The notes: generated from the sequence alone by a model not told the origin. A stretch of 64,000 nt of DNA from Nymphaea colorata (GCF_008831285.2 NC_045141.1:14184106-14248105); one strand, 5' to 3'; counted from the stretch's first letter, positions 13,190-25,660 are shown. Program-made: numbers and translations.

Positions 13190-13395
13190 CAAGGGCGGAG
13201 ACAGAAAATTCTGGTTAAGGAACACTAAGCGGAGACAGAAAATTCTGGTTAAGGAACACTAAGTATAAAATTTTATGTTTTTAAGAAGCACCAATATGTA
13301 AATGAAAAAAAATTGCTCAGAAATATTAATATAAAAATAAAAAGCTTTCTTTGGAGGTCAGTGTAGGCAATTGCCCGCACCTGCCTCTGCCCCTG
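13190..13395. mobile_element. hAT-type MITE (206 bp) with 8-bp target duplication
   Basis: The left end CAAGGGCGGAGACAG and the inverse of the right end, CAGGGGCAGAGGCAG, agree at 12 of 15 positions. The flanks are GTTCATGA (13182-13189) and GTTCATGG (13396-13403), seven of eight bases identical. Eight-base target duplications with short CAGGGGCGGA-like ends suit the hAT superfamily. The element is non-coding and contains a 34-bp unit duplicated at 13195-13228 and 13229-13262. Confidence 0.65.
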
Positions 13396-13479
13396 GTTCA
13401 TGGCATACTGAACATAGTGTCTGCCCCAAATTGGATCCAGAGTCAATTGGAATTTAGCTATAGATAAATATCTTATAGC

Positions 13480-13690
13480 CATTGTTCATGCATTCAGTAA
13501 ATAGGTTCTTGACATATCATAATCTGGTTCGTGTTCATTGTGTATCTGAAAGTCGAATCGAATTTGTATATAAACTTGAAATTCAGATTAGGATTGTTAA
13601 TTTAGAAATCGGATTCAGATATGGTACAGACTTTTCTTATTTGAACTCGAATATGAATATGTGAACTGATGGGCACACATAATTCCAGTC
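13480..13690. repeat. Dispersed repeat fragment, related to 45.5-45.9 kb
   Basis: The segment around 13505-13535 (CATATCATAATCTGGTTCG) is nearly repeated at 45789-45808 (CATATCATAATGTGGTTCG). Both sit in GGATTCGGAT/AAATCGGATT-type sequence like that of the 15.8-16.25 kb element. Confidence 0.5.
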
Positions 13691-14989
13691 GGATCCATTA
13701 ACATTCCAATAACGGATTGCTGGGAGGTAGGCTCCCCACCTTTATTACCAAAAAATATATTTACAAGAAATAACAGAGCCGTAAAAACACAAGGAGCAAA
13801 ACCCTCACCCCTCAAACAGCAAGACAAAGACCATTTGAGGGAAGAGCCTAGGATGAAGTTAGAAGAAACATTCCTGCCCATCTGCTAATGGGCAACAGAT
13901 GCAATAATTACCCGCCGTCGTCGCGTCCATCTTGCTGACCATAAATCAAGAGCTGCTGACCTGCATCCACTGATGGAAAGTGATCATCTACACTGGTTCT
14001 TTCGATACTTTTTGAAAAGGACCCATCTTGCTGGAATGGTTCTTCGCCCTTCAATCATGGCTCGTATTGCTACCATTGATATGAGATTTAACCAGGAGGG
14101 GGGTGTCTAGTCAATTCAGACCCAAGGTTTTCAAATCTTTGTGAATCTTAGATCACTCATGCTAATCTTATCTCGTGTCCTTTTTTTTTGGGGGTCATAA
14201 GGAAACTACAAAATTTTGGATGTAAACATGTCTTTAGTCTAGTTGTTTCTTTATGTGACAAAAATATCATACAGAGCGAAAGCGTATCCTCTCCCTTATT
14301 CACTAGAGGCTCAAAGTTGGGGTACTAAATAGTCACAATTTGGTTGTAGAATGAATAAGATGAGAGCCAAGAATGCCGTAGAAAGATACAAAAATATCCT
14401 AGTCATAGTCACAAAAAAACGTTATTTTTGAAAAAAAATGCAAAAAAAAAAACGCGAGAAAATGAAATGCCATTTAAAAGTAAAAAAACGGTTTTTTTTT
14501 TAAAACATGAAAAATGAGAAAAACACTTTTTAAATGCGTTTTTAACGCATGTTTTCACTTTTTTTCATTTTCTATTTTTTATTTGTTGCAAATCTACTTA
14601 TCTTTTGATGTTTGTGTTATTATTTTCTCATTTATTTTATTTTTCCATATTTTTAGTTTTTTATTTTTTAAATACAGTTTTTTCCTTTTTTTCATATTTT
14701 TCAAGTCTGTCGTATTATACCAAAAAAAAAACCTTACCGTTTAAAACTCCGAGATATCATTTGTGACTGTGATTCTAATTACAGCAGTTTGATATGGCAA
14801 AACCATATGAATGTATCATTTGGTGATGGCTCTTTCCCTTTTTCCTTTGTGCATAAGCTAATGCTAGATCTTTTTGTTGGCATTAGTTTCTCTCTTGATC
14901 CTGGACTCCTTGAACTGTCCTGGGAATTATGTTGCAATATTGAGTTTCCAGCTTTGCTGCAATGGCCTTAACATGCTTCTTGTTACGTG

Positions 14990-15180
14990 AGCACACATAG
15001 GGGAGGAACATGAAAAGCCAAAGCCTCCCCCTACCCGCTGCCTCAGGGGGTTCAGGGTCTGCTTCGGAACCTAGGTGACAGAAATGTCCCCATTTGCGGC
15101 CCAGGGGTTCGCATCTATGCGAATCGAACCGAGACACTGCCTACATACCAGTTGACTCGACCAGCTATGCTACGCCCCTT
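14990..15180 (-). mobile_element. tRNA-derived SINE (Au-like)
   Basis: Read on the minus strand the element begins near 15180 with GGGGCGTAGCATAGCTGG. It contains a polymerase III A box (TAGCATAGCTGG, 15161-15172) that fits TRGYNNARNNGG and, 30 bases on, a B box (GGTTCGATTCG, 15120-15130). The body then contains GGGGACATTTCTGTCACCT and AGGTTCC and ends in a C/T-rich tail. This order resembles the plant Au SINE family. The 3' limit is approximate and no clean target duplication was found. Confidence 0.7.
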
Positions 15181-15831
15181 GAAAAACTTATCAACGAATG
15201 AGCAAAAACTATCAGCTGAGATCATATTCGATAACCTCATTAGTGAGGGGAGTAAACTAAAACTTGAAATTGTTCTTGTTGGTTTGGTCCTCAACTAATT
15301 CAACATGTTTCCTTCAGGCTGACTAACAAAACCTAGATCTAGCTGCAAAAAAGTACCTTCATCCTGGCTTATGACATAATTAAAACCTTTAGATGGGGCG
15401 AAGCCCGAAAAGCCAAGGCTTCCTGAATAAGGTCCAGGGCCTCCAGGCCTCTGTTGGAAACTCATGCATGAGAGCATGCAAGAGGCTGACAAGTGACAAC
15501 CATGAGAATATTACCAGCAATTGGCCACTATCATCGCTTGTCACTCTAACCAGGAGTGAAAGCTTTAGAGGAAGACCAAATTCTTTAAGAAGATTGGTGT
15601 TATTGAAGCTGCAACCCTTCGCGCCCGCTTGGTAAATGGGACGGGTCGCAGCTGTTCCATGAATTATGCCCCAAAGATTAAATTAGTCTATGAATGTGCC
15701 CTAATTTTATTCGCATATTCATAGAACAGTTACAGATTGGTCTTACTGTTAAACAACCCCTTAGCGATATTCTATACAACAGTTTTGTACTTGAAGGTGC
15801 CACAAAATTTTCATTAGTTGAGGCTGCCAAG

Positions 15832-16254
15832 TAAGGATGTCAATATATCCGATTTGAATTGGGTATCCAACTGATTCGATCCGAAAAAATTGGATATGGA
15901 AAAAAATTTAATATCAGATTAAGAAATCGGATCGGATTCGGATTTAATAAATGGCATCCGATCGGATTCGGACATACGTAGATATCTGATCAGATTCAGA
16001 TACGGATCCGGATTGGATTTATTTTAGACAAATGTCCTTGAAAATTGGCAAAATCTGGATCAAAATTTGGATTTGAATTCGGATATACATATAAAAATCG
16101 GATTCAGATAGGATTCGGATTGTAAAATCGAATTTTGGATTTGGATTCGGGTATGACTTTCTTTATTCGAATTTGAATCCAAATATGTGAATATCTGAAA
16201 AAGCGAATATGATTAAAGATATATTTGATCCCAATTCGATCCGTTGACATCCCT
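15832..16254. mobile_element. Non-autonomous TIR element (about 423 bp)
   Basis: The left end AAGGATGTCAA and the right end TTGACATCCCT are inverted repeats, and the similarity continues inward as GAATTGGGTATC against the inverse GAATTGGGATC. The flanks are GCTGCCAAG (15823-15831) and GCTACCAAG (16255-16263), a nine-base direct repeat with one mismatch, which would suit a Mutator-like target duplication. The interior is a diverged run of GGATTCGGAT/ATCCGATC motifs without coding capacity. Confidence 0.6.
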
Positions 16255-16264
16255 GCTACCAAGA

Positions 16265-17600
16265 CATACAAAAGCCACTATTGAATATCCAGCCAGTGCT
16301 GATAGATTGAAGATCCCACTCAACCACACTAAATCAATGCGATGTGGGAAAGTTTTGAGAATCCAAATAGAAACTGGATTGGAAACAAAGTTAGGAAAAG
16401 ACATCTGATTTGGATTCAGATTTGAAGTTCCAATAGAACTAGCCGGTCAGATAACATATATCCTCATTAATGTGGCATTCCCAGCAAACCTTTTGCATGT
16501 TCACAATTCACAACTAATTCGATTCTTAAACCTCGTTTTAACTTAATCATCAAAAATGCATGATCAGATGCAGACCTACAGGATCTACCAACAAAAATCC
16601 GGTTGTAAATTTTTTTTAAGAATCAGATCCGTCAGGTGTCTTAACTTTTTCATTATCAGAAATCCAATCCATTAAGGGGCCACATAGCAGGAGCGTCAAT
16701 TTGTGGTCAGAATGCAGTCGAATTTGATACAACCAGAAAAGTTAAAAACCTTCTAACAGATCTGAATTTTTGGCATGGATAGATCTGATCTTTTGCACGG
16801 CGATGGGTTGAGTTGAGTCCATGGTCTTGTATGTTCTTCCCCAACTAAGCTCACCATTTTAAATCAATTCAAACATTTTTTTCTTTCTCCCTCTACCTCT
16901 CGAGTTCTTGTGATGTATAAAATAAGTGACAACACAATAAAAAGTTGGTCGGATGAAATACTCCTCCTCCTCGCCTGAAAAGTCCGTGAGATGTGAGACT
17001 TTCTCGTTACCATGCTAATAAAGCGATTCAATGGATAAACGGGCAGATTGGCAGCGGTGAATTGGCACATCTGGGACTGAACCATGGGGATGGGATGTTC
17101 TTCTGTTCTTAGTTTGGTTAGAAAAAGAACTGAACAGCGAAGCCAGTACATTGGCTGCTAACTACGATCTCAATAAGTGGGGAAGCATATCTACATGGAT
17201 CTCAATGACAACGCTCCCCTGCATTGGAAGTGGTTCTTATACATTGCAATTGTTGGTAGGCGTCTCACATCAAACAGGCTCAGGAAGTAGAGAATTTCAC
17301 TTGCGAGTGACAATCTTTTCCTTAGATGACAATTCCAATGCAAAATTCCCTTTAAAAGAAGACTCCCGCCTTCTTGGTTCTTCCTTTTATCTCCAAGGTC
17401 CATAGCTCTTTTTCTTTGCCTCTTCCTTGTATCTCGAGGGTCTAAAGCTCAATTGGTATATGGGGGACCTTTATCTTTCCTCATGAAACAAATACCCACA
17501 AGGAAGAGTTGTGTGTAATCATTTTTTCTTGCTCGATTTGCTGTTTCTGTGCAGCTATTGTTCTAACCATGTGTCCTGCAATCTTCTTATACAGACTTTT
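16265..17600. other. Intergenic DNA, no gene seen
   Basis: ORFs at 16864-17151 and 17151-17405 have no recognisable domain, conserved motif or splice context. Nothing else was identified. Confidence 0.35.
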
Positions 17601-18030
17601 TTTTATGATTTATACAGATTTTTTATGATTTTTGACGGTTGAGAGAGGCATAATATAACTGATCAAGTTTGTGATTTTTGTGGTAAGATTGTTTATAGCA
17701 TAGTTGATTGGATTGACGACTGCCTTTAAAGGTATAATATAGAGGATCAAATTGACAGTCCAATGAAAATCTAAGATTTCTGATAAGATTGCCTCTATCA
17801 TGTCAAATTGGCAGCTCAATGAAAGTCTGGATTTTAGGTAGGATTCCCTCTAACATAATTGACCGGATTGACGGCTCTGATTAACGGTTGTCTCGAAAAG
17901 CATAACATAACATAGCTGATGGAATTGACAAACATAACATAGCTGATGGTATTTGACAGAACAATAGATGATGGAATTGGCAGCCCAATAATACCTGATC
18001 GAATTGGCAGCCCAATGAAAATCTAAGCAT
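17600..18030. repeat. Degenerate minisatellite around GATTGACGGC / AATTGGCAGC
   Basis: Diverged units recur, containing 'ATAACATAGCTGATGG' or 'ATAATTGACCGG', then 'ATTGACGGC' or 'ATTGGCAGCCCAATGA', then 'AATCTAAG'. Spacing is irregular, roughly 40 to 70 bases. The direct repeats are visible by eye, for example AATTGGCAGCCCAAT at about 17975 and 18004. Confidence 0.55.
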
Positions 18031-18399
18031 TTCCACGAATTGGTGGCCGGCGGTTCCTAAGTGAATCACGAGAAGTAAACACTTGCCACAAACTTCCAAA
18101 ATAATTCAGACGGCAATTCGCGGAAGTTGGCACAAAGCCACGTAGAATGCACCACCGTCGTCTCATTCAACGTGGCAACGCAGGAAAGAACGGTCACAGA
18201 CCCCTCTCTTTGTCACCATCAATCAGAATCTTTTCCGTTTATGCCGACAAAAAGCCGGAGAGTTAGGCAGAGAAACGACAAGCAGGGGAAGGGGCAACGC
18301 TCTAACTATTGGAAGGACCTGAACTTCTTCCAAAACGAAAGCCGGGAATCATCAAAACCAGGACGCCATGGCAACCACTATCATCTCAATCAAATTCAC

Positions 18400-18878
18400 G
18401 AAAATTTTTGCTTCACGTCACCACAAAACAGGAGCCGATGATTGGAAACATGAAAGCAAACGCTACGCCATGTTCAAGGTCATAAACGCGGAAGCATCCC
18501 CATGCGGGCGAATCAACAAAAGGACAGTACAGAGTACAAGACAGATAAACTGAGATACATTTCAACCCCCACATCAAAAAGTCGGTTCTTTATATTGCCC
18601 AAGAAAATCGACGATTCTTACACTCATGATATAAAGAAAAAGGATAATGGCAAAAGCCAAAATTATAGGAGAAAGGATGGTAACAGAAAACTAGACTAGT
18701 CTCTCTTTTCTCAAACAGAAAGGAGAAGAACCAAAACGCTCAACCATGTAGATGATAACCGAGTGCCTGGGACAAGGAAAGGGAAAATAAGAGGAGAAAA
18801 CTACGACTAGGAAGAGAAGAAGACTAGAGGCACTGGAGAAGGAGCAACCGTCGACCACCATTCTCTCCCTGCCGGTGT
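18400..18878 (-). other. 3' flank of the H+-pyrophosphatase gene
   Basis: This stretch lies directly downstream of the stop at 18879 and should contain the 3' untranslated region. ORFs here do not resemble proteins. No polyadenylation site was fixed. Confidence 0.3.
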
Positions 18879-21800
18879 CTAGATCTTGAACAGGATGCCT
18901 CCATGAGTGGCGAAGAATGGCGCGAACACAAGCGATTCGACTGCCATCAACTTGATCAAGATGTTGAGCGATGGACCAGACGTGTCCTTCAAAGGATCTC
19001 CGATGGTGTCACCTATCACGGCTGCCTTGTGCGGATCTGATCCTTTAGGACCAAGGGACCTCGCGTGCTCTGTAACACCGGCCTGTTGTAGAAAGGAGAG
19101 AACAGTAATATTAGTATATCAGTCAAGAGGACAACCTACTACAAATGGATTGACTCCGCCAAGGGAAAGCTCATAGCTGCATTTCCCAGACAAACCACTA
19201 CAGATCGATTCAGTGGCTGGCAGACGAATCTCACATGGTGCTATAGAAGTAATGGCATCGAAAAGGACAGCAGAATTAGAACACGTTAAAAGAAGACCAA
19301 AGAACAAACGGAGCACAACCAATTCATTAATCCTCTGCTATGATTTCCTCAATCTGCTAAAGAATCCAGCTTTGTTCTTAGCGTTTTCACCATACTGGTA
19401 TACCCGGAGGAACGACCGAAAGAAAGGAAAAACAAAATGCAGCAAAGAGAGGAGAACTCCGCCGAGTACCTCAATATATTTCTTGGCATTGTCCCATGCA
19501 CCGCCAGTATTTGATGCTGATATAGCGATCTGTCCAGCAGGAGAAAAAGAAACAACAAAAGCGAAATAAATGAAATGAACAGCTGATCGTTAGGAAGTAG
19601 GAACTATCGAAAGGAACGAAACACAGGCCAGCAAACCGACAATACTTACTTGTACTCCAGAGACAAGGGCGCCAGCCAAAACTCCAGACAGAGTTTGAAC
19701 GCCAAAGAAGGTCCCGGCGATGAGGGGAGTGAGCATGACGAGAGCGCCAGGCGGAATCATCTCCCGGATTGACGCATCAGTCGATATCTTCACACAGTTG
19801 GCATAGTCTGGTTTTGCAAGGCCTTCCATGAGACCTGGAATTGTATTGAACTGTCGCCGGACTTCCTCCACCATCTTGAGAGCTGCACTGCCCACGCTCT
19901 TCATTGTCATAGCAGAGAACCAGTAAGGAAGCATTGCACCCACGATCAACCCAATGAAAACTTTTGGGGACAACACATCAACTAAAGCAATTCCAGCACG
20001 GCTAACAAATGCTCCAAAAAGTGCCAACGAGACCAAAGCAGCCGATCCAATTGCAAAACCCTGTAGGGCAAACAGCAACGGAATTTTCAGCAAATTCCAA
20101 GGAGAAAATGCATGTAAATCTTCTCAGGTGTGGTTCAGTAAAAGGCAGAAATTTAAAAGCACCATTCCGTCTTCTCACTTTGTCTTGTCTAACGTGAGAT
20201 AGAAAGAGTAAGTCGTCGAAATACCTTGCCAATTGCAGCTGTGGTGTTTCCAGCAGCATCAAGAGCATCAGTTCTCTCACGAATCCTATGGCTCATTCCA
20301 GCCATCTCTGCGATACCGCCAGCATTGTCGCTAACTGGACCATAAGCATCAATTGCCAACCCAGTAGCAATTGTGCTCAGCATTCCAAGGGCAGCCATAG
20401 CAATGCCGTACATAGCAGCAAGACTGAAACTCACATAGATGCTCACAGCAATAGCAAAAATTGGAATAATGACCGACTTGTATCCCAACGCAAGGCCAAA
20501 AATAACATTGGTCGCAGCACCAGTCCTGCAAGCATCTGCAACATCCTGGACGGGGCTGCATATGAAAAGGAGAAAGTTCTTGCTTGAGTTTCACTGGATA
20601 TGACAACTAAATTACCAAAAAATAGAATAACAACAATAAAACCAGCGAAAGATGAGCTTAAGAAAGAATAGCAATTACCCATATGCATTGCTTGTAAAGA
20701 ATTCAGTCACAAATCCAATGATAAGACCAGACCACAAACCAACCGCCACACAGAAAAAGAGTTGCCTGCCGCACATAAAGGATGGAGAAATGAGAAATTG
20801 CTACCACAAAATATATCATCTTAGTTTTAAATTTTTACTGTTCCTAGCAAAAATTAGCATCACTTGCCAGTTCTTTACGGTCTTCTGAGATCCAAAGTTG
20901 AAAATTGTGAAGGATGGTGGGAGAGCAAGCCAGCAAATAATGGCAACTCCAGCAGTCATTAGCACTGTGGAGATGATAAGCTGCTTCTTCAATGCCGGTT
21001 CAATTTCCTTCACCGCCTTAATCTCAAAGAAGTCAGTTGCAAAGAGTGTGGTTACCAAGCACACTATAATACCCCCAGAACTCACAAGCAAGGGGAAACA
21101 CATAGGGGTGAACTGGTGGTTGATTCCGAATGAAGAAATAGAGCCCACAACAAGTGCCGCACATGTAGACTCTGCGTATGAACCAAAAAGATCAGATCCC
21201 ATTCCTGCAATATCTCCAACATTGTCACCAACATTATCAGCAATTACCTGAAATAAACAGATGCACAGGTCAGTAAAGCCAAACAACGGAGACAAACATT
21301 TGTAGAAACAATTTGCATGGCAAAACAAAGAAGAAGGTGATGCGGCAAAAAAAGATGACAGTTCAAAACTTCTTACAGCTGGATTACGTGGATCATCCTC
21401 AGGGATGTTCCTCTCAACCTTTCCTACAAGATCTGCACCCACATCTGCAGCTTTAGTATAAATGCCTCCACCAACTCTTCCAAAGAGAGCCATAGAAGAA
21501 CCACCAAGACCGTAGCCAGTGATTGACTCGAAAAGTCCTTCCCAGTCATCACCATAATATATCTTGAAGAGGTTGATGGCAATATAGAGAACAAGAAGAC
21601 CGTTTGCAGCAAGAAGAAATCCCATAACTGCACCAGACCTGAATGCAACAATAAAAGCTTTTCCAACACCTTTCCTTGCTTCAAGAGTTGTCCGAGCATT
21701 TGCATATGTTGCTATTTTCATCCCAAGGAATCCAGACACCACGGAGGTGAATGCACCTAGCAAGAAGGATACAGTGCTGAAAATTGCATTGGCAAGGGCA

Positions 21801-23737
21801 GGTTTGCACATTTTGTCCTTGCTGTAGGTACATGGTCTACTTTTAGTACTGAATCCCTCCACAGAACCGAGGAACAGAAAGATCAGCACAGCAAAGGCAA
21901 CCATGAAAATCCCCACGTATCGATATTCAGTGAAGAGGAACGAAGTGGCGCCTGCAACAAATATACCCAAAACTCAGTTCCATTTTATTTACTCAGGAAT
22001 GATGTTGACCTCTTCTCTCCGTCCGGGCATGAGAAAAATATATAGTTGAGAAGAACTCGGGACAAAGGAGCGCCACATCCATATGATAAATGAGACCAAG
22101 AGAATAGACCTCAGAAACTGGAAAAAGAAACCAAGTGAACTGAAAGAACCCACTAAAATTAAAGGACAACAACGGCACAACTACAACAATCCTGATGACA
22201 CTGAATCAGACGTACGCTAGGTTTATGAAGGCAGTAAGCAGGCAGAAGAAGCATCATAAATAAACGGCGATAATAGGGTAGGCGGTTCATTAAGAGAGTA
22301 CATCACAGTTTTATCACTTTGTTGAGTCCTCAAAATTTTTCACAACCATTCGCTTCCTTAGCAACAACAGTTCTATCACTGTGTGAGTTTTACTCAAAAC
22401 AGTTTTTAACCATTTCCTTACATGTTGGTAGGACATCTGGAGACACAGACATGTCTGGGATTTTAAAGCCAGAACATGGGAAAAAAAGATACCCTAAAAC
22501 TTTACAAAAACAGGCAGACCTTATTTCTTTTTGTGCATTTGTGGCTCGGTTCACCGGCCTGTAGGCACAAACAAATAAGGAGTACGAGAAAGAGGATCCA
22601 CTAAAATAGAAATAATCTCTGAGAAAAGAGGGGGCCACACCCATTATAGATTTTAAGCAGACGGAAGATAACCATTCCAAGTTGCTACGGTAGAAGAAGA
22701 AGAAGTATAAACAGGACACTGGTCCACTAAATTACGTCCTTTGAAGGTACATATCGACCATAACTTCATTTTATTTATTAACAAATAAAAGAAAGCTATA
22801 TAAAATTAGAATGGTGAGATTCATTCAAGGCGATTCGTATTTTAGTATTTTACTTATACCAAACGACCAAAGATTAGTCAACAGGGGGAGAAAAAACAGA
22901 AGAACTGACAGAAGAATTTTGGTCAGCACCCGGCACAGCGGAGATGGACATGGAGACAGGCAACGATTCCAATCTGCGGAAACATGCAGCTCTCCCAGCA
23001 CCGATTCAATCATGGAAATGTTAGATCCAACGCCCATCATGCCCCAACGCAGTTGCCACCGGTAACACGGACGCACAAAACAAGGGAAAAAATGGCTAGA
23101 GAAGTGCTAGACTCCATATCTGTCCACTTCCTTAACAAATCGCGTCGATGTGGACGATACTAACTAAAAATGGTCATATCGTAGCACGACGATCGTGACC
23201 AAAAGAACTTTGACGATGTTGGTGACAAAATAAAATAAACTAACAGCTATGTGGTGATGGCCGTCAGTAGATTTCAGAAATACAGAGAGAATTTACTACC
23301 TTGTCATGAACATTCACAAGCACGGAACAGCAAAAGCAACCAAAAAACTCAAAAGGGAGGAAGATGGGAAACTCGAAAGCAGGGAGAAGAAACAAGAGAG
23401 TTTGCATCCTTCGAAAGAAGAACGAAAGCAAAGCAGAGAGAGAGAGAAGACAGAGATGACGTAAAAGTATAAACTGTAAACCTTCAGAGATGGCGTTCTG
23501 AATCTCCGCGCACTTGCTGACGACATTATGATCACTGAGGCCTTCCTCCTCCTCCACCAAGTACTCGGACAACCCGTTCTTCTTGGAAGAGTTGTTGGAG
23601 GAGGTGGGCAGCTGCTCCGGCGACAGCTTCACCCTTGACACCAGAAACCACTGCAGCAGCGCGTAGGCTATCCCCACCACCGACGCTACCGGTATCAGCA
23701 CCTCCGTCACCGTTTCCGAAAGAATAGCCCCTCCCAT
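18879..23737 (-). CDS. AVP1: Vacuolar H+-translocating inorganic pyrophosphatase, type I, 767 aa, complete
   Basis: This membrane pump couples pyrophosphate hydrolysis to proton transfer into the vacuole. Minus-strand coding exons are 23482-23737, 21377-21951, 20868-21247, 20679-20765, 20225-20555, 19650-20060, 19470-19529 and 18879-19082. The eight exons are in phase and give 767 residues, close to the 770 of Arabidopsis AVP1. Catalytic motifs are [11 protein letters not shown] (255-265), DNVGDNVGD (281-289) and [10 protein letters not shown] (724-733). GNTTAAIGK (535-543) carries the alanine of K+-dependent type I enzymes, where type II has lysine. Repeated hydrophobic segments fit the multi-span fold. 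Intron 3 (20766-20867) begins GCAAGT, so it is GC-AG; a GT donor at the nearby GTGATG breaks the frame. An in-frame upstream ATG at 23830 would add 31 residues without homology, so the conserved start at 23737 is preferred. Confidence 0.97.
20766..20867 (-). other. GC-AG intron in the H+-pyrophosphatase gene
   Basis: The exon end AACTG is followed by GCAAGTGATG, and the 102-base intron ends CGGCAG. Only this junction restores the conserved KNWQLFFC reading (TG|G CAA CTC). GCAAGT is the preferred donor of the minor GC-AG class spliced by the major spliceosome. Confidence 0.8.
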
Positions 23738-25550
23738 CTTGCCCCCTCTCCCTCCACTCTGCCACTCAAACACCACCACCACCTCCTTCCCTCCCTCGCC
23801 GGATTCCGCTTCTTCCTCACCCTCAAACAAGAGACCAGCAGCTACAGAACGCGAAGCGTGCGTGTCTCCAAGAGTGAGAACTTGAAACCCCCGGCTTTGC
23901 TTTTGTAGTCGAAGCAGGCGATGGACTCGCGGGCTTACTACTTACTGTAAGGCGTTTTCGAGAAGCGGTTTTCTTGTCCCTGGTTTTCGTTTCTCCTTAT
24001 TTTATTGCAGTTTTTTATTAGAAGCACTTTTTTTTGCAATAGTTTTTTCCTCTGTCCCTATTAAACTTTTTATGACTCGAGAATTTATCTTATAAAGTTG
24101 GTTGTTCTTGTTGCTGATGACAACTTATCATAACTTTCAAGAAATGCTGGTTTGAGCTGGATGAACTATCTATTAAAATTTTCTTACTCTTAAGAGAGTC
24201 CATAATCTTTTAGTGAAAGCAATCATGAATATGAAACCTTAAAATCTATGATTGAAGATCCCAAACCACTTCAAATCCAAAGTTTAAACAATGAGTTTCA
24301 TGCACTTTGGGTTAAGAGAATAGAAATTGTTTCCACCATCTCATGCTTCATAATCTTGGTGGAGATGAACCTCAAAAAGTGAGAGAAAAGGAGCTCTGCA
24401 AGTAAAAGAGGGAAGGATTTGCATTTCTTTTTTAGATGTTTTGGTAAGCCTTTGGTCACTACCCACTAAAGCAGAACCGCACTTCCTTCCTATTTGTTTG
24501 ATTATAACTTTGTATATACAAGGATCAACAACCGTTGATTTAAAAATTTATGTAAGACGATGATCTCTTGTTTTTTTTCTCATTTACTATTCATTTTCTT
24601 CCTTGATATTTTTGGGATGAGGGAAAAGATGAAAAGGAGTGAAAAGGAAAAAAAGGAGCTGTGACGTTTGCCCGCCAGAAAACAAGAACCGATTCTTGAA
24701 CAACGTGCACCCACAGGAAAGAAAAGTTTTTACTGTCTCATTTTATCTCATCGTGTTAAAAAGTTGTCTCTACTTTTCCGTTTTAGTCTGCGTATCGTGT
24801 TTGGTTAGAGTGATTTACTTTGTTGGTATAGAATTGATGCCTACCGTCGTCGTTGTCTTCAATGCGCAGGTGGGTCCCAACAGAGGCGCGGAAGTGGGCC
24901 CCGCTCCTCACGGCCCGCAGCTTTTCTTTTTGCTCTGCTCCTACTTGTTTTGTGAAAAGAGTCCTCGGTTTTGCGCTCGTGCTCCAAAAGAGTCCCCGTT
25001 TTTATCATTTTACGAATTAGTGCGTAACGTTTCACTTGTTTACCTTCTTAGCTTAGTCCTGGCTTTGTTTAATAGCATTATAACGTCTCTAAGCTTCGAG
25101 CTCTTTTCCGATCATTAAGTCATAATCTTCTTATTAAAAAATATAAAAATACTTAAAATAAATTAAATGTATGTTATAAATAATTAAAAGATAACAGGAG
25201 GTGCTCCTAGATCAGTGAGGAATCCAACAAATTCAATTTGAATATATCAATTCAAGCTGATTAAATTCTAAACAATTATTGTAAGATCATGCCATCAAGA
25301 GTCGAGTCGATGGTAATAACTAGATCACATGTTCCGTATGATTAAATGACATGCTCTTATAATAAAGTTTTAGGCACAAATCCCGAACTTGAGTACAAAT
25401 GAATTATCATACTTGTAATTGGTGTCTATGTATTGATCGCTTATTGTTAAAATAAAAAAGTATGAGCAAAACGACACAGACTACTGATCCATACTTACTG
25501 CGTGGACCTAAAATGCTTTGTATTTTTAATTTTACGAATTTATAAATCAT
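23738..25550. other. Leader/promoter of the H+-pyrophosphatase gene, then intergenic DNA
   Basis: Bases 23738 to about 23950 should hold the 5' leader and promoter of the minus-strand pump gene; no TATA box was firmly placed. The 159-codon open frame at 24639-25118 on the plus strand has no recognisable domain and unusual composition for a plant protein, so it is not called. The remainder is AT-rich. Confidence 0.35.
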
Positions 25551-25554
25551 TGTT

Positions 25555-25660
25555 CAAAGGGGCATAAGGCAACCAGGCGGGTTTGAAGGCACATTGAAGG
25601 TGTGTCTCCAATTTGAAACCTGGCTATGTTCATTGAATTATAAAAAGGATAAGTTTTATG
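25555..25660 (+). repeat. SINE-like tRNA-derived fragment, copy 1
   Basis: This segment contains TGTCTCCAATTTGAAACCT (B-box-like AATTTGAAACC at 25610-25620) followed by TTCATTGAATTATAAAAAGG. It is partly repeated at 26151-26300. The A box is degraded. Confidence 0.35.

Noticed and set aside
15295..15492. Minus-strand frame with a PGGPGPYSGSLGFSGF stretch
   Set aside because: The composition is suggestive of a protein relic, but no family, splice context or upstream continuation could be found.
17151..18441. Plus-strand ORFs downstream of the H+-pyrophosphatase gene
   Set aside because: They overlap degenerate minisatellite and 3' flank sequence and contain no motif.
20861..20864. GT donor alternative (AAGTG) for the third H+-pyrophosphatase intron
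   Set aside because: Joining at this GT puts the next exon out of frame and loses the conserved [10 protein letters not shown] segment.
23738..23830. In-frame upstream start that would lengthen the H+-pyrophosphatase by 31 residues
   Set aside because: The extension is Glu/Gly-rich without homology, and the known family begins at the downstream Met.
24639..25118. 159-codon open frame on the plus strand
   Set aside because: No recognisable domain, Cys/Phe/Leu-rich low-quality composition, no conserved neighbour exon; long frames of this kind occur by chance.
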